A stretch of 64,000 bases of DNA, taken from contig NZ_SJXM01000012.1 of assembly GCF_004336805.1 (NCBI RefSeq), positions 1 through 64,000 of the forward strand. Reading direction: 5' to 3'. The translations under genes were made by a program, and so were the position numbers. Under the pieces are notes generated by a model. That model did no database searches, was not told where the DNA came from, and was given only the letters and a program-made list of their open reading frames with translations. Positions 1-8,977 of this stretch are shown here, in pieces. Positions within the stretch are counted from its first letter, which is position 1, and each line of letters starts with the position of its first letter. The DNA comes from Aeromicrobium sp. IC_218 (lineage in GTDB: Bacteria; Actinomycetota; Actinomycetes; Propionibacteriales; Nocardioidaceae).

Positions 1-1754
1 CCGCGGCCCCCTCCGCGCCGGAGGAGGAGCACACGACCCGCCGCAACGCGGCCGAGTCGTCCATCCGCGTGGACGTCGACCTGCTCGACACCCTCATGCG
101 CCAGGTCGGCGAGCTCGTGCTCAGCCGCAACCAGATCGTGCGCCAGGCCGCCGAGACCGACGACCTCGACCTCGCCCGGGCCGCGCAGCGCCTGAACCTC
201 ATCGTCACCGAGGTGCAGGAAGGCGTCATGAAGACGCGCATGCAGCCCATCGACCACATCTGGGCCAAGATGCCGCGCGTCGTCCGCGACCTCGGCAGCT
301 CGCTGGGCAAGAAGGTCAACCTCGAGATGATCGGTCGCGAGACCGAGCTCGACCGCAGCCTGCTCGAGTCGGTCAAGGACCCGCTGACGCACCTGGTGCG
401 CAACGGTGTCGATCACGGCCTGGAGAGCACCGAGGACCGCGTCGCCGCCGGCAAGCCGGCCCAGGGCACGCTGACCCTGCGGGCGTACCACGAGGGCGGC
501 CAGGTCGTCGTCGAGGTCACCGACGACGGTGCCGGCATCGACCCGGAGAAGATCGCCGCCAAGGCGGTCCAGAAGGGCCTGCGCACCGCCGAGCAGATCT
601 CGCTCATGAGCCAGGCCGACGTCCTGCAGCTCATCTTCTCGCCCGGCTTCTCGACGGCCGCCCAGGTCACCAACGTCTCCGGACGTGGCGTGGGCATGGA
701 CGTCGTGCGCACCAACATCGAGGCCATCGGCGGCACGATCGAGGTCGAGTCCGTCGTCGGCCGCGGCACCACGTGCCGCCTGCGCATCCCGCTGACGCTG
801 GCCATCGTGCCCGCGCTCACCGTGGAGTGCGCCGGCGACCGCTACGCCATCCCGCAGGTCAGCCTGCTGGAGCTCGTCGCGCTGGACGCCGACCGCGCCG
901 CCACCGCCATGGAGGAGGTCAACGGCGCGCCGGTGTACCGCCTGCGCGGCTCGCTGCTCCCGCTCGTCCGCCTCGCCGAGGTGCTCGGCGTCGAGTCCGA
1001 GCGCAGCGACGGCCACGTGCTCATCGCCGTGCTGCAGGCCGAGAACAAGCGCTTCGGCCTGGTCATCGACCGCGTCCTCAACACCGAGGAGATCGTGGTC
1101 AAGCCGCTCGACGCGCGGCTCAAGGCGATCGGCACCTACTCGGGCGCCACGATCCTGGGTGACGGCCGCGTGGCCCTCATCCTGGACGTGCAGGCGCTGG
1201 CCCGCCGGGCCATGGCCGCCGAGGCGCTCGAGCGCACCGCGGCCGACGAGGTCGCCGGCGAGGCGGTCAAGGGCGTCGGCGAGCAGCTGCGCATGCTGGT
1301 CGCGGGCATCGGCAGCGGCCGTCGCGTCGCGATCCCGCTGTCGTCGGTCACCCGGCTGGAGAACATCCCGTCGGACAAGGTCGAGCTGGTCGGCAGCCGC
1401 GAGATGGTGCAGTACCGCGGGCAGATCCTGCCCCTGGTGCGCCTGGACCGTCACCTCGGCGCCATGTCGGAGCGCCACACCGACGACCTCGTCGTGGTGG
1501 TGTACTCCGCCGGCGACCGCAGCGTCGCGATCGTCGTGGACGAGATCATCGACATCGTCGACGAGACGTCCGACGTCCACAGCGACATCGACGACCCGGG
1601 CCTGCTCGGCTCCACGCTGATCCGCGACCGCATCGTCGAGGTGCTCGACGTCCGCTCGGCGATCCTCGCCGCGGACCCGCGCTTCTACACCGATCCCGCG
1701 CCGGTCCTGGACGCGGACGGCACCATCACCACCAGCTTCCAGGAGGCGCTGTGA
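1..1754 (+). CDS. cheA: Chemotaxis histidine kinase CheA, 3' part (5' end outside the window)
   Basis: Kinase of the chemoreceptor array: it takes phosphate from ATP and passes it to CheY and CheB. The window opens inside the gene, so the phosphotransfer (P1) and CheY-binding parts are not seen. The frame is open from base 3; the residues before the GTG at 69 read SSIRVDVDLLDTLM, the usual start of the dimerisation domain, so 69 is not the true start. Counting from 69: dimerisation helices about 1-75; ATPase about 75-245 with N box LVRNGVDHGLE (109-119), G1 DDGAGID (152-158), F box around 189-197 and G2 GRGVGMD (205-211); a CheW-like domain about 246-385 and a second CheW-like domain about 403-540. 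The second CheW-like module is unusual. The stop overlaps cheW by 4 bp. Confidence 0.97.
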   Translation, partial: AAPSAPEEEHTTRRNAAESSIRVDVDLLDTLMRQVGELVLSRNQIVRQAAETDDLDLARAAQRLNLIVTEVQEGVMKTRMQPIDHIWAKMPRVVRDLGSSLGKKVNLEMIGRETELDRSLLESVKDPLTHLVRNGVDHGLESTEDRVAAGKPAQGTLTLRAYHEGGQVVVEVTDDGAGIDPEKIAAKAVQKGLRTAEQISLMSQADVLQLIFSPGFSTAAQVTNVSGRGVGMDVVRTNIEAIGGTIEVESVVGRGTTCRLRIPLTLAIVPALTVECAGDRYAIPQVSLLELVALDADRAATAMEEVNGAPVYRLRGSLLPLVRLAEVLGVESERSDGHVLIAVLQAENKRFGLVIDRVLNTEEIVVKPLDARLKAIGTYSGATILGDGRVALILDVQALARRAMAAEALERTAADEVAGEAVKGVGEQLRMLVAGIGSGRRVAIPLSSVTRLENIPSDKVELVGSREMVQYRGQILPLVRLDRHLGAMSERHTDDLVVVVYSAGDRSVAIVVDEIIDIVDETSDVHSDIDDPGLLGSTLIRDRIVEVLDVRSAILAADPRFYTDPAPVLDADGTITTSFQEAL

Positions 1755-2170
1755 GCACCCGTCTGGTCACCTTCACCCTCCACGGGCACCTGTACGGCGT
1801 CGACGTCGACGCGGTCCAGGAGGTGCTGCGGACGCAGCCGCGCACGCGCATCCCGCTGGCGCCCAAGACGTTGGGTGGACTCATCAACTTGCGCGGCCAG
1901 GTGCTGAGCGCGGTCGACATGCGAGAGCAGCTGGAGCTGCCCGCGCGGTCGGACGAGCAGGAGCCCATGGTCGTCGTCATCCGTGTCGCGGGCGAGCCCG
2001 TGGCCATGCTGGTGGACTCGATCGGATCCGTCGTCGACGTCGAGGACGATCAGTTCGAGCTTCCGCCGGACACGTTGTCGGGGGCGTCACGAGAGCTTCT
2101 TCTCGGGGCGTACAAGCTGCACGACCAGCTCTTGCTCGCGCTCGACGTCGAGCGCGCGGTCGCTGCCTAG
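1751..2170 (+). CDS. cheW: Chemotaxis coupling protein CheW
   Basis: Adaptor of 139 residues that links receptors to CheA in the array. It is a single CheW domain: LVTFTLHGHLYGVDVDAVQEV at the start, then LGGLINLRGQVLSAVDM (about 38-54), the conserved hydrophobic strand and turn of the family. The GTG start lies in a GTGA overlap with the cheA stop, so translation is probably coupled. It is followed after 21 bp by a receptor gene, with AAGGAG as the receptor ribosome-binding site. Length is normal for the family. Confidence 0.95.
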   Translation: MSTRLVTFTLHGHLYGVDVDAVQEVLRTQPRTRIPLAPKTLGGLINLRGQVLSAVDMREQLELPARSDEQEPMVVVIRVAGEPVAMLVDSIGSVVDVEDDQFELPPDTLSGASRELLLGAYKLHDQLLLALDVERAVAA

Positions 2171-2191
2171 TCGCTCGAAGGAGCCAACCCC

Positions 2192-3757
2192 ATGAAACGC
2201 ATCACCTGGACCGTCGGCCGGCGGCTCACCGCCCTGGCCCTGGTCGGAGTCCTCACCGTCGGCGTCGTCGTCAGCGTCGTCGTCAACAGCATGATGAAGC
2301 TGGACGACTCGAGCGAGAACCTGCAGACGCTCAACACCGTCGTCGACAAGATGCACCTGCTCGACACCCGGGCCAGCGAGCTGAAGTCCACCGCGTACCG
2401 CGCGCTCAGCTCGCCGGACCCGACGTCGCTGCAGGGCGACATCGACGAGGACGTCAACACGATGAGCACGCTGCTCGACGAGATGGACGGCGTCAGCCTG
2501 GACGTCAGCGCCGAGGAGAAGGAGGCGTTCCGCGTCGCCTTCGTCGAGTACGGCGGCACGCTGAGCGACGTCATCGCGCAGGCGGCGAGCAACCCGCGCG
2601 CCGCGCGCGGCCTGGCCGACGACATCCAGGCGGCCAACGACGTGGTCGACGACGTCATCTCCGGCGCGCTGGAGGCGATGTCCGCCGCGACCGCGGCCGA
2701 GGCGAAGCTCCAGGACGAGGACCGCAGCGCGACCATCACCCAGACGATCGTCATCGGCCTGGTCGGCATCGCGGCGCTCGGCGCGCTCGCCGTCGTCATC
2801 TCGCGCTCGATCGTGCGTCCGCTGGGCGGCGTGGTGGCGGTGCTCAAGGGCTTCGCCGACGGCGACCTGTCGCGTCGCGTCGACGAGACGGCCCAGGCCG
2901 AGCTCGGCGCGCTGCAGCGCAACCTGAACGCCTCCATGGAGGCCACCGACCGCATCGTCGGCAACGTCGCCGAGTCGGCGGACGCCGTGGCGGCCGCCGC
3001 CGAGGAGATGTCGGCCTTCGCCCAGCAGCTCGCGTCCGGCGCCGTCGAGACGTCGAGCCAGGCCGGCCTGGTGTCCGGTGCCGCCGAGGAGGTCTCGCGC
3101 AACGTGCAGACCGTCGCGGCCGGCGCCGAGCAGATGGGTGCCTCGATCCGCGAGATCTCGCACTCGGCCAACGAGGCGGCCCGGGTCGCGTCGGACGCCG
3201 TCGGCACCGTCGAGTCGACCAACCAGCAGGTCTCGAAGCTGGGCGAGTCCAGCCAGGAGATCGGCAACGTCGTCAAGGTGATCACGTCGATCGCCGAGCA
3301 GACCAACCTGCTCGCGCTCAACGCCACGATCGAGGCGGCGCGCGCCGGCGAGGCCGGCAAGGGCTTCGCCGTCGTGGCGAACGAGGTCAAGGAGCTCGCG
3401 CAGGAGACCGCCCGGGCCACCGAGGACATCGCCCGTCGCGTGGACGCCATCCAGGGCGACACCGCCGGTGCGGTCAACGCGATGGAGGAGATCTCCACCA
3501 TCATCGCGTCGATCAACGACTACCAGCTCACGATCGCCTCGGCCGTGGAGGAGCAGACCGCCACGACCAACGAGATGAGCCGCAACGTCGCCGAGGCCTC
3601 GAGCAGCTCGAGCCAGATCGCCAGCAACATCACCGGCGTCGCCGACGCGGCCGACACGACCCGCGAGGCCGTCGTCCAGGCCGAGTCGTCGGTGCAGGAG
3701 CTGGCCCGCATGGCGGCCGACCTGCGCACGCAGATCAGCCACTTCTCGCGCGCCTGA
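2192..3757 (+). CDS. Methyl-accepting chemotaxis protein (first of two)
   Basis: Chemoreceptor of 521 residues. It has an N-terminal membrane segment (about 10-32), a short extracytoplasmic helical region (about 35-180) of four-helix-bundle type, a second membrane segment (about 183-205), a HAMP domain beginning with [10 protein letters not shown], and a cytoplasmic signalling domain whose hairpin tip reads [20 protein letters not shown]. Pairs of Gln/Glu suited to methylation flank the tip. No C-terminal CheR/CheB tethering pentapeptide is seen. The signalling half is nearly identical in both protein and DNA to that of the receptor at 3927, while the sensor parts differ, so the two probably listen to different signals and share one array. 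It is in line with cheA and cheW and ends at a long hairpin. Confidence 0.96.
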   Translation: MKRITWTVGRRLTALALVGVLTVGVVVSVVVNSMMKLDDSSENLQTLNTVVDKMHLLDTRASELKSTAYRALSSPDPTSLQGDIDEDVNTMSTLLDEMDGVSLDVSAEEKEAFRVAFVEYGGTLSDVIAQAASNPRAARGLADDIQAANDVVDDVISGALEAMSAATAAEAKLQDEDRSATITQTIVIGLVGIAALGALAVVISRSIVRPLGGVVAVLKGFADGDLSRRVDETAQAELGALQRNLNASMEATDRIVGNVAESADAVAAAAEEMSAFAQQLASGAVETSSQAGLVSGAAEEVSRNVQTVAAGAEQMGASIREISHSANEAARVASDAVGTVESTNQQVSKLGESSQEIGNVVKVITSIAEQTNLLALNATIEAARAGEAGKGFAVVANEVKELAQETARATEDIARRVDAIQGDTAGAVNAMEEISTIIASINDYQLTIASAVEEQTATTNEMSRNVAEASSSSSQIASNITGVADAADTTREAVVQAESSVQELARMAADLRTQISHFSRA

Positions 3758-3763
3758 GTCGCA

Positions 3764-3800
3764 CGAAGGGGCCGGCCGGGACTCCCGGCCGGCCCCTTCG
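3764..3800 (+). terminator. Hairpin after first receptor gene
   Basis: Perfect 17-bp inverted repeat: arms 3764-3780 (CGAAGGGGCCGGCCGGG) and 3784-3800 with a 3-nt loop, 7 bp after the receptor stop. No T-run follows, as is common for GC-rich actinobacterial terminators. It separates the cheA-cheW-receptor transcript from the second receptor. Confidence 0.7.
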
Positions 3801-3926
3801 TCGTCCGGCCCGGGCGACCGGCCGTGGCCGGATCGTGACAGATTGCCGCCCGAAACCACTTGGACGTCCGAGCATCCCGCCGATGAGGGACGCGTCGACC
3901 TGCACGAAGCACCCGAGGGGTTACGG

Positions 3927-5567
3927 ATGACCGATCACGACACCGACACCACCGCCGCGGCCGAGCGCCGCGGGCTGGTCCAGCGCCTGCGCGACTTCAG
4001 CGTCCGCACCAAGACCTTGACCGCCGTCGGGCTGGCGTCCTTCGTGGCGCTCGTCGTCGGCGTCAACGGCATCAACGCGCTCAGCGACGCCACCGACGAG
4101 GCGGACGCGCTGTACCGCAGCAACACCATGGGCATCGAGCACGCCGCCGAGATGCGGACCGCGATCGACGGCATGCGCATGGCGGCGCGCGACGCGCTCA
4201 TCAAGACCTCCCGCGCCGACAAGCAGGGCGCGCTGGACAGGCTGGACGAGAAGTACGCGGCGTTCGAGGAGGCGAGCCAGGCGTACGCCGACTCGGGTCT
4301 CGACGCGACCACGCGGGCCCTGGTGGAGGAGCTCGAGCAGGCGGCCACGCAGTACGACCAGGTGCAGACCACCGACATGGCCACCCTCGCCCTGCGCGGG
4401 GACTTCCGTCGCTGGGACGACCTGAACGCGACCCAGGTGAGCGGCTACACGAAGGTGCTGGAGGAGAACATCCAGGCGATCACCGACCACGAGCTCGCGG
4501 CCGCGGCCGACGCGGTCGAGGCGATCAACGACGACTACACCTCGACCCGCAACCTCAGCATCGCGCTGCTGGTCGGCGGCATCCTGCTGGCCACCGCGCT
4601 CGGCTGGTGGATCGCCGCGACGCTGGCCAAGAACGTCGCCCGCGTCAAGCACGTCATCGACGGCATCGCCGAGGGCGACCTGACCCGCACCGCGGAGGTC
4701 GAGAACCGCGACGAGATGGGCGACATGGCCGAGGGCCTCAACGCGGCGTCCGAGAAGATGCGCGGACTCATGCGCACCGTCGTCGACTCCGCCGACGCGG
4801 TGGCGGCCGCCTCGGAGCAGCTGTCGGCCTCGTCGGCCCAGATCGCGGCCGGGGCCGAGGAGACCAGCGTCCAGGCGAACGTCGTCAGCAGCGCCGCCGA
4901 GGAGGTCTCGCGCAACGTGCAGACCGTCGCGGCCGGCGCCGAGCAGATGGGTGCGTCGATCCGCGAGATCTCGCACTCGGCGAACGAGGCGGCCCGGGTC
5001 GCGTCGGAGGCCGTCGGCACGGTCGAGGCCACGAACCACCAGGTCTCGAAGCTGGGCGAGTCCAGCCAGGAGATCGGCAACGTCGTCAAGGTCATCACGT
5101 CGATCGCCGAGCAGACCAACCTGCTCGCGCTCAACGCCACGATCGAGGCAGCGCGTGCGGGCGAGGCCGGCAAGGGCTTCGCGGTGGTCGCCAACGAGGT
5201 CAAGGAGCTCGCGCAGGAGACCGCCCGCGCGACCGAGGACATCGCCCGCCGGGTCGAGGCCATCCAGGCCGACACCGGCGGCGCCGTCACCGCCATCGGC
5301 GAGATCGAGTCGATCATCACCTCGATCAACGACTACCAGGTCACGATCGCCTCGGCGGTCGAGGAGCAGACCGCGACCACGAACGAGATGAGCCGCAACG
5401 TCGCGGACGCCTCGACGAGCTCCAGCGAGATCGCCACCAACATCACCGGCGTCTCGCAGGCCGCGGTGTCGACGACCGAGGCGATGAACCAGTCGCGCCA
5501 GGCCGTCGACGAGCTCTCGCGCATGGCCGCCGACCTGCGCGGGGTCGTCGCCCAGTTCAAGGCGTAG
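3927..5567 (+). CDS. Methyl-accepting chemotaxis protein (second of two)
   Basis: Chemoreceptor of 546 residues from the ATG at 3927, chosen because GAGGGG precedes it by about 6 nt and because the frame upstream of it (from about 3842) lacks receptor-like sequence. Order of parts: short cytoplasmic tail, membrane segment about 27-48, four-helix-bundle sensor about 50-205, second membrane segment about 211-233, HAMP about 234-290, signalling domain to the end with the tip [20 protein letters not shown]. The sensor domain differs from that of the preceding receptor although the signalling domains are almost the same. A GCCGATGA at 3879-3886 resembles a motility-sigma -10 box but has only a poor -35 partner, so the promoter is unsure. 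It ends at a T-tract terminator. Confidence 0.96.
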   Translation: MTDHDTDTTAAAERRGLVQRLRDFSVRTKTLTAVGLASFVALVVGVNGINALSDATDEADALYRSNTMGIEHAAEMRTAIDGMRMAARDALIKTSRADKQGALDRLDEKYAAFEEASQAYADSGLDATTRALVEELEQAATQYDQVQTTDMATLALRGDFRRWDDLNATQVSGYTKVLEENIQAITDHELAAAADAVEAINDDYTSTRNLSIALLVGGILLATALGWWIAATLAKNVARVKHVIDGIAEGDLTRTAEVENRDEMGDMAEGLNAASEKMRGLMRTVVDSADAVAAASEQLSASSAQIAAGAEETSVQANVVSSAAEEVSRNVQTVAAGAEQMGASIREISHSANEAARVASEAVGTVEATNHQVSKLGESSQEIGNVVKVITSIAEQTNLLALNATIEAARAGEAGKGFAVVANEVKELAQETARATEDIARRVEAIQADTGGAVTAIGEIESIITSINDYQVTIASAVEEQTATTNEMSRNVADASTSSSEIATNITGVSQAAVSTTEAMNQSRQAVDELSRMAADLRGVVAQFKA

Positions 5568-5589
5568 TCCGCGCAAGCCGTGCAGAGGT

Positions 5590-5630
5590 CGGCCCGTCCG
5601 GTTATGGTCCGGACGGGCCGATCTTTTCTT
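5590..5630 (+). terminator. Intrinsic terminator after second receptor
   Basis: Arms 5590-5601 (CGGCCCGTCCGG) and 5609-5620 form a perfect 12-bp stem with a 7-nt loop, followed by ATCTTTTCTT (5621-5630). This is one of only two hairpins in the window with a clear T-tract. Confidence 0.88.
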
Positions 5631-5651
5631 CACGAGCGGGCGGAGGACGCG

Positions 5652-6524
5652 ATGACGTACTCCCTCGTCGGCGCGCCCGCCGTCGGCTTCGACCTCTCCC
5701 GGTTGGCCGGCGGGCCCCGGGTCGCCGCCGTGCTCCGCACCGCGCTGGCCACCGACGCGTCCGCGGTCACCGCCCTCGCCGCCCGCCATCCCGGCCCGGT
5801 CCGGGCCGCCTGGTGGGACGCCTGCACCGCGCGCCCGGCCGAGCCGCTCGGCTCCGTCCTGCCCGACGTGGCCCCGCGGCTCGGCGACGCGGCCGGGTCC
5901 GGCGTCCTGCTCCACCGGCTCGAGTCCGGGCTGCTCGGCGACCTCGGCGCGCTCGACCGGCTCGTCCGCCACGACCTGCTCGACTGGTCGTGGATCCACG
6001 CCGGCCCCGTCTCGGCCCAGGACCCGCTCGCGGCCGAGGCCGCCGACGTCCTCGTCGACGCGGCCGCCGCGGCGTACGCCGGTGACGAGGTCGAGGCCGA
6101 CACCCGCCGGGCGATGACCCTGCCGTTCCTCGGTGCCAAGGTGCCGCTGCGCGACGACGCGGTGCCGGTCGGGGTCGAGGACGTCGACGTCCGGCTCGAC
6201 CGGCTCGCGCACGCCGACGAGGAGGTGCGCGCGGCCTGGCGGTCCGTCGTCGACGCGCGCCGGCGCAGCACCGCGCGTTGGGCGCCGGCCATGCACCAGG
6301 CCACCTGGGCCCTCGCCGTCGCCGACCGGCTGCGGCCCGCCTTCGACGCGCAGATGGCCGCCGTGGACGCGTTCGCGCGGGCCGGCTTCACCGCCCACGA
6401 CGCGGCGTACGGGGTCTGGAACGCGCTGAGCGGGGTGGTGCAGGCGGCCATGGTGGGCGACCTGCTGCCCGCCGCCGACGCCGACGTGCTGCTCGCGCCG
6501 TGGCGCGCCGTGCACGGCGACTGA
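5652..6524 (+). CDS. Unknown protein inside the chemotaxis cluster
   Basis: Predicted soluble protein of 290 residues, not recognised. The ATG at 5652 is preceded by GGAGG at 5642-5646. It is rich in Ala, Arg, Asp and Leu with long amphipathic helices, has no signal peptide and no membrane segment, and no catalytic motif was found. Notable patches are WWDACTARP near residue 55, LLDWSWIHAGP near 113 and a Trp-rich helical end. It stands alone between the terminator of the second receptor and the FliA-type promoter of cheB. Position suggests a role in motility or sensing, but nothing in the protein proves it. Codon use matches its neighbours, so it is not an obvious recent arrival. Confidence 0.75.
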   Translation: MTYSLVGAPAVGFDLSRLAGGPRVAAVLRTALATDASAVTALAARHPGPVRAAWWDACTARPAEPLGSVLPDVAPRLGDAAGSGVLLHRLESGLLGDLGALDRLVRHDLLDWSWIHAGPVSAQDPLAAEAADVLVDAAAAAYAGDEVEADTRRAMTLPFLGAKVPLRDDAVPVGVEDVDVRLDRLAHADEEVRAAWRSVVDARRRSTARWAPAMHQATWALAVADRLRPAFDAQMAAVDAFARAGFTAHDAAYGVWNALSGVVQAAMVGDLLPAADADVLLAPWRAVHGD

Positions 6525-6562
6525 CGTCACGTCCGGATCGGTCCATCCGGCCTCCTGATCGG

Positions 6563-6590
6563 CTCAGGTGCCCGGTCGCACGGCCGATGG
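6563..6590 (+). promoter_or_regulatory. FliA/sigma-D type motility promoter before cheB
   Basis: CTCA at 6563-6566, a 16-nt spacer, then GCCGATGG at 6583-6590. The -10 matches the GCCGATAA class used by flagellar sigma factors, and CTCA is compatible with a reduced -35. It lies about 44 nt before the cheB GTG and would drive cheB to the CheX-like genes. Confidence 0.65.
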
Positions 6591-6633
6591 GGGTGGGGCC
6601 CGCCGCCCGGCGGCCCAGGACCGAAGGAACACC

Positions 6634-7767
6634 GTGACCCCCATCCGCGTGCTCGTCGTCGACGACTCCGTCGTCATCCGGCGACTGGTCACCGGGCTGC
6701 TGTCCGACGACCCCGACATCGAGGTCGTCGGGACCGCCATCAACGGCCGCGCCGCGCTGCAGAAGCTCGAGGCCCTGCAGCCCGACCTGGTGACGATGGA
6801 CATCGAGATGCCCGAGATGAACGGCATCGACGCCGTGCGCGCCATCCGCGCCGGTGGCAGCCGCGTCCCGATCATCATGTTCAGCACCCTCACCGAGCGG
6901 GGCGCGACGGCGACGTTCGACGCGCTGTCCGCCGGCGCCTCGGACTACGTCCCCAAGCCGGCCAACGTCGGCAGCGTCGGACGCTCCATGGACCAGGTCC
7001 GCGACGCGCTCATCCCGCGGATCAAGTCGCTCGTCCCGCGCGCCGGGCTCAAGCCCGTGCGCCCCACGGCCGGCGGCCCGGCCATCACGCCCGCCGCCGT
7101 CCCCGCTCCGGCGTCGGCGGCGATCCCGCCGACCCGCGAGCGGGTCCAGCCCGCCGGTGGCTACAAGATGCTGGTGATCGGCAGCTCCACCGGAGGCCCG
7201 GAGGCGCTGCACACCTTCCTCACCGCGCTGCCGCCGCTGCCCGTGCCGGTCGCGATCGTCCAGCACATGCCGCCGCTGTTCACCCGCCAGTTCGCCGCGC
7301 GCCTGGACCGCCAGTGCCGCTTCCCGGTCCGGGAGGCCGAGGTCGGCATGACGCTCGACCCGGGCACCGTGACCATCGCGCCGGGCGACTTCCACCTCGT
7401 CGTGCAGCGGCACGGCACCAGCGGCTTCGCCGCCGGCCTGAACCAGGACCCGCCGGAGAACTACTGCCGGCCCGCGGTCGACGTGCTGTTCCGCTCGGCG
7501 GCCAAGGCCGTGCCCGGCCCCGTGCTCGGCCTCGTGCTGACCGGCATGGGCTCGGACGGTGCGGTCGGTGCCCGCCACCTGGTGGACGCCGGCGGCAGCG
7601 TGATCGCCCAGGACCAGGCCAGCTCGGTCGTGTGGGGCATGCCCGGCGCCGTCGCCGCGGCCGGCCTCGCCGAGCAGCTGCTGCCGCTGGGCCAGGTCGC
7701 GGGAGAGGTTCAGCGCCGGCTCAGCCAGAGCCGCGCGCTCGTGGACGACAGAGGAGGACGAGCATGA
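6634..7767 (+). CDS. cheB: Chemotaxis response regulator and protein-glutamate methylesterase CheB
   Basis: Removes methyl groups (and deamidates Gln) on receptors when phosphorylated by CheA, giving adaptation. It has 377 residues from the GTG at 6634, chosen because GAAGGA precedes it and the receiver domain starts at once (TPIRVLVVDDSVVIRRL). Receiver domain about 1-120 with acidic pair DD, phospho-acceptor Asp in MDIEMPEMNG and Lys in KPAN; linker rich in Pro/Ala about 130-175; methylesterase domain about 180-370 with catalytic Ser in IGSSTGG, His in VQHMPP and Asp in GMGSDG. First gene of the second chemotaxis operon and overlaps cheR by 4 bp (ATGA). Confidence 0.97.
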   Translation: MTPIRVLVVDDSVVIRRLVTGLLSDDPDIEVVGTAINGRAALQKLEALQPDLVTMDIEMPEMNGIDAVRAIRAGGSRVPIIMFSTLTERGATATFDALSAGASDYVPKPANVGSVGRSMDQVRDALIPRIKSLVPRAGLKPVRPTAGGPAITPAAVPAPASAAIPPTRERVQPAGGYKMLVIGSSTGGPEALHTFLTALPPLPVPVAIVQHMPPLFTRQFAARLDRQCRFPVREAEVGMTLDPGTVTIAPGDFHLVVQRHGTSGFAAGLNQDPPENYCRPAVDVLFRSAAKAVPGPVLGLVLTGMGSDGAVGARHLVDAGGSVIAQDQASSVVWGMPGAVAAAGLAEQLLPLGQVAGEVQRRLSQSRALVDDRGGRA

Positions 7768-8600
7768 GCATCGGTGCCGACGCGTTCGGCTTCGTGCGTG
7801 ACCACGTGCGGGCCGAGAGCGCGATCGTGCTGGAGACGGGGAAGGAGTACCTCGTCGAGTCGCGTCTGCTGCCGCTCGCGCGCCAGACCGGCCACGACTC
7901 GGTCGACACGTTCGTGGCCGAGCTGAGGCGCACGCGCAACCCTGCGCTGATGCGCCAGGTGGTCGAGGCGCTCACGACCAACGAGACGTCGTTCTTCCGC
8001 GACTCCGACCCCTTCGTGGCCCTGCGCCAGGACGTCCTGCCGACGCTGGCCAAGGAGCGTCCGGGTCGCAGCCTGCGGGTCTGGGCGGCGGCGTGCTCGT
8101 CCGGCCAGGAGCCGTACAGCATCGCGATGACGACGCGGGACACCCCCGAGGTGGCCGGCTGGAAGATCGACATCGTCGCGACCGACCTGTCCGAGGAGGT
8201 CCTGGCCAAGGCGCGCAAGGGCGAGTACTCCCAGCTCGAGGTCAACCGCGGGCTGCCGGTCACGACGCTGGTGAAGCACTTCCAGCGCTCGGGCATCAAC
8301 TGGCGCATCAACCCCGACCTGGCCGCCATGGTCCAGTTCCGCCAGCTCAACCTCATGCGCCCGTTCGGGCCGGTCGGCCGCTTCGACGTGGTCTTCCTGC
8401 GCAACGTGCTCATCTACTTCGACCTCGCCACGAAGCGCGACATCCTGCGGCGCGTCCGCCAGGTGATGGCGCCCGACGGCTATCTCTTCCTCGGCGCCGC
8501 CGAGATGACCATGGGCGTCGACGACGCCTGGGAGCGCGTCCCTGCGGGGCGCTCGTCCGTGTACCGAATCAGAGAGGACCAGCGCTCATGCGTGCGTTGA
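7764..8600 (+). CDS. cheR: Chemotaxis protein methyltransferase CheR
   Basis: Uses S-adenosylmethionine to methylate receptor glutamates, opposing CheB. The ATG at 7764 overlaps the cheB stop and follows GAGGAGG; the protein has 278 residues, typical for the family. N-terminal helical domain about 1-75 includes LTTNETSFFRD, the strongly conserved family signature; the SAM-binding fold follows with VWAAACSSGQEPYSIAM, and RNVLIYFD lies near residue 213. The last 13 bases overlap the following cheY start (8588), an unusually long overlap for this cluster. Confidence 0.97.
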   Translation: MSIGADAFGFVRDHVRAESAIVLETGKEYLVESRLLPLARQTGHDSVDTFVAELRRTRNPALMRQVVEALTTNETSFFRDSDPFVALRQDVLPTLAKERPGRSLRVWAAACSSGQEPYSIAMTTRDTPEVAGWKIDIVATDLSEEVLAKARKGEYSQLEVNRGLPVTTLVKHFQRSGINWRINPDLAAMVQFRQLNLMRPFGPVGRFDVVFLRNVLIYFDLATKRDILRRVRQVMAPDGYLFLGAAEMTMGVDDAWERVPAGRSSVYRIREDQRSCVR

Positions 8601-8977
8601 TTGTTGACGACTCACGGGCCATGCGCCGCATCGTGGGACGGATCCTGACCGAGCGTGGCTTCGAGACCGCCGAGGCCGCCGACGGCCAGGAGGCCATCGC
8701 CGTGCTCGAGTCGATGGACGACCTGCCGGCCGTGGCCTGCATCGACTGGAACATGCCGGTGATGGACGGGCTCGAGCTCGTCACCGCCATCCGGGCCCGT
8801 CCGGAGTGGCGTGACATCACGCTCATGATGGTGACCACCGAGAGTGAGCAGGACCGCATCGTCCGCGCGCTCGCGGCCGGCGCCCACGAGTACCTGATCA
8901 AGCCGTTCACCCCGGACGCCCTGGTCGAGAAGCTCGACCTGCTCGGGCTCGTCCCCACCCCCGGAGGCGTCGCATGA
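8588..8977 (+). CDS. cheY: CheY-type single-domain response regulator (first copy)
   Basis: Receiver of 129 residues that accepts phosphate from CheA. Key residues: acidic pair in LIVDDS, phospho-acceptor Asp in CIDWNMPVMDG, Thr in VTTES and Lys in IKPF. The ATG at 8588 lies within the end of cheR, in another frame, with AGAGAGGA as a plausible ribosome-binding site. It overlaps the CheX-like gene by 4 bp. The cluster has a second CheY at 9457; which of the two binds the flagellar switch cannot be told from sequence. Confidence 0.93.
   Translation: MRALIVDDSRAMRRIVGRILTERGFETAEAADGQEAIAVLESMDDLPAVACIDWNMPVMDGLELVTAIRARPEWRDITLMMVTTESEQDRIVRALAAGAHEYLIKPFTPDALVEKLDLLGLVPTPGGVA

Noticed and set aside
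3851..3886. FliA-type promoter before the second receptor
   Set aside because: GCCGATGA is good, but no CTCA- or TAAA-like -35 lies 15-17 nt upstream.
2087..6530. Long minus-strand frames opposite the receptors and the unknown gene at 5652
   Set aside because: Shadow frames of GC-rich genes; translations are repetitive and the plus strand encodes MCP domains.
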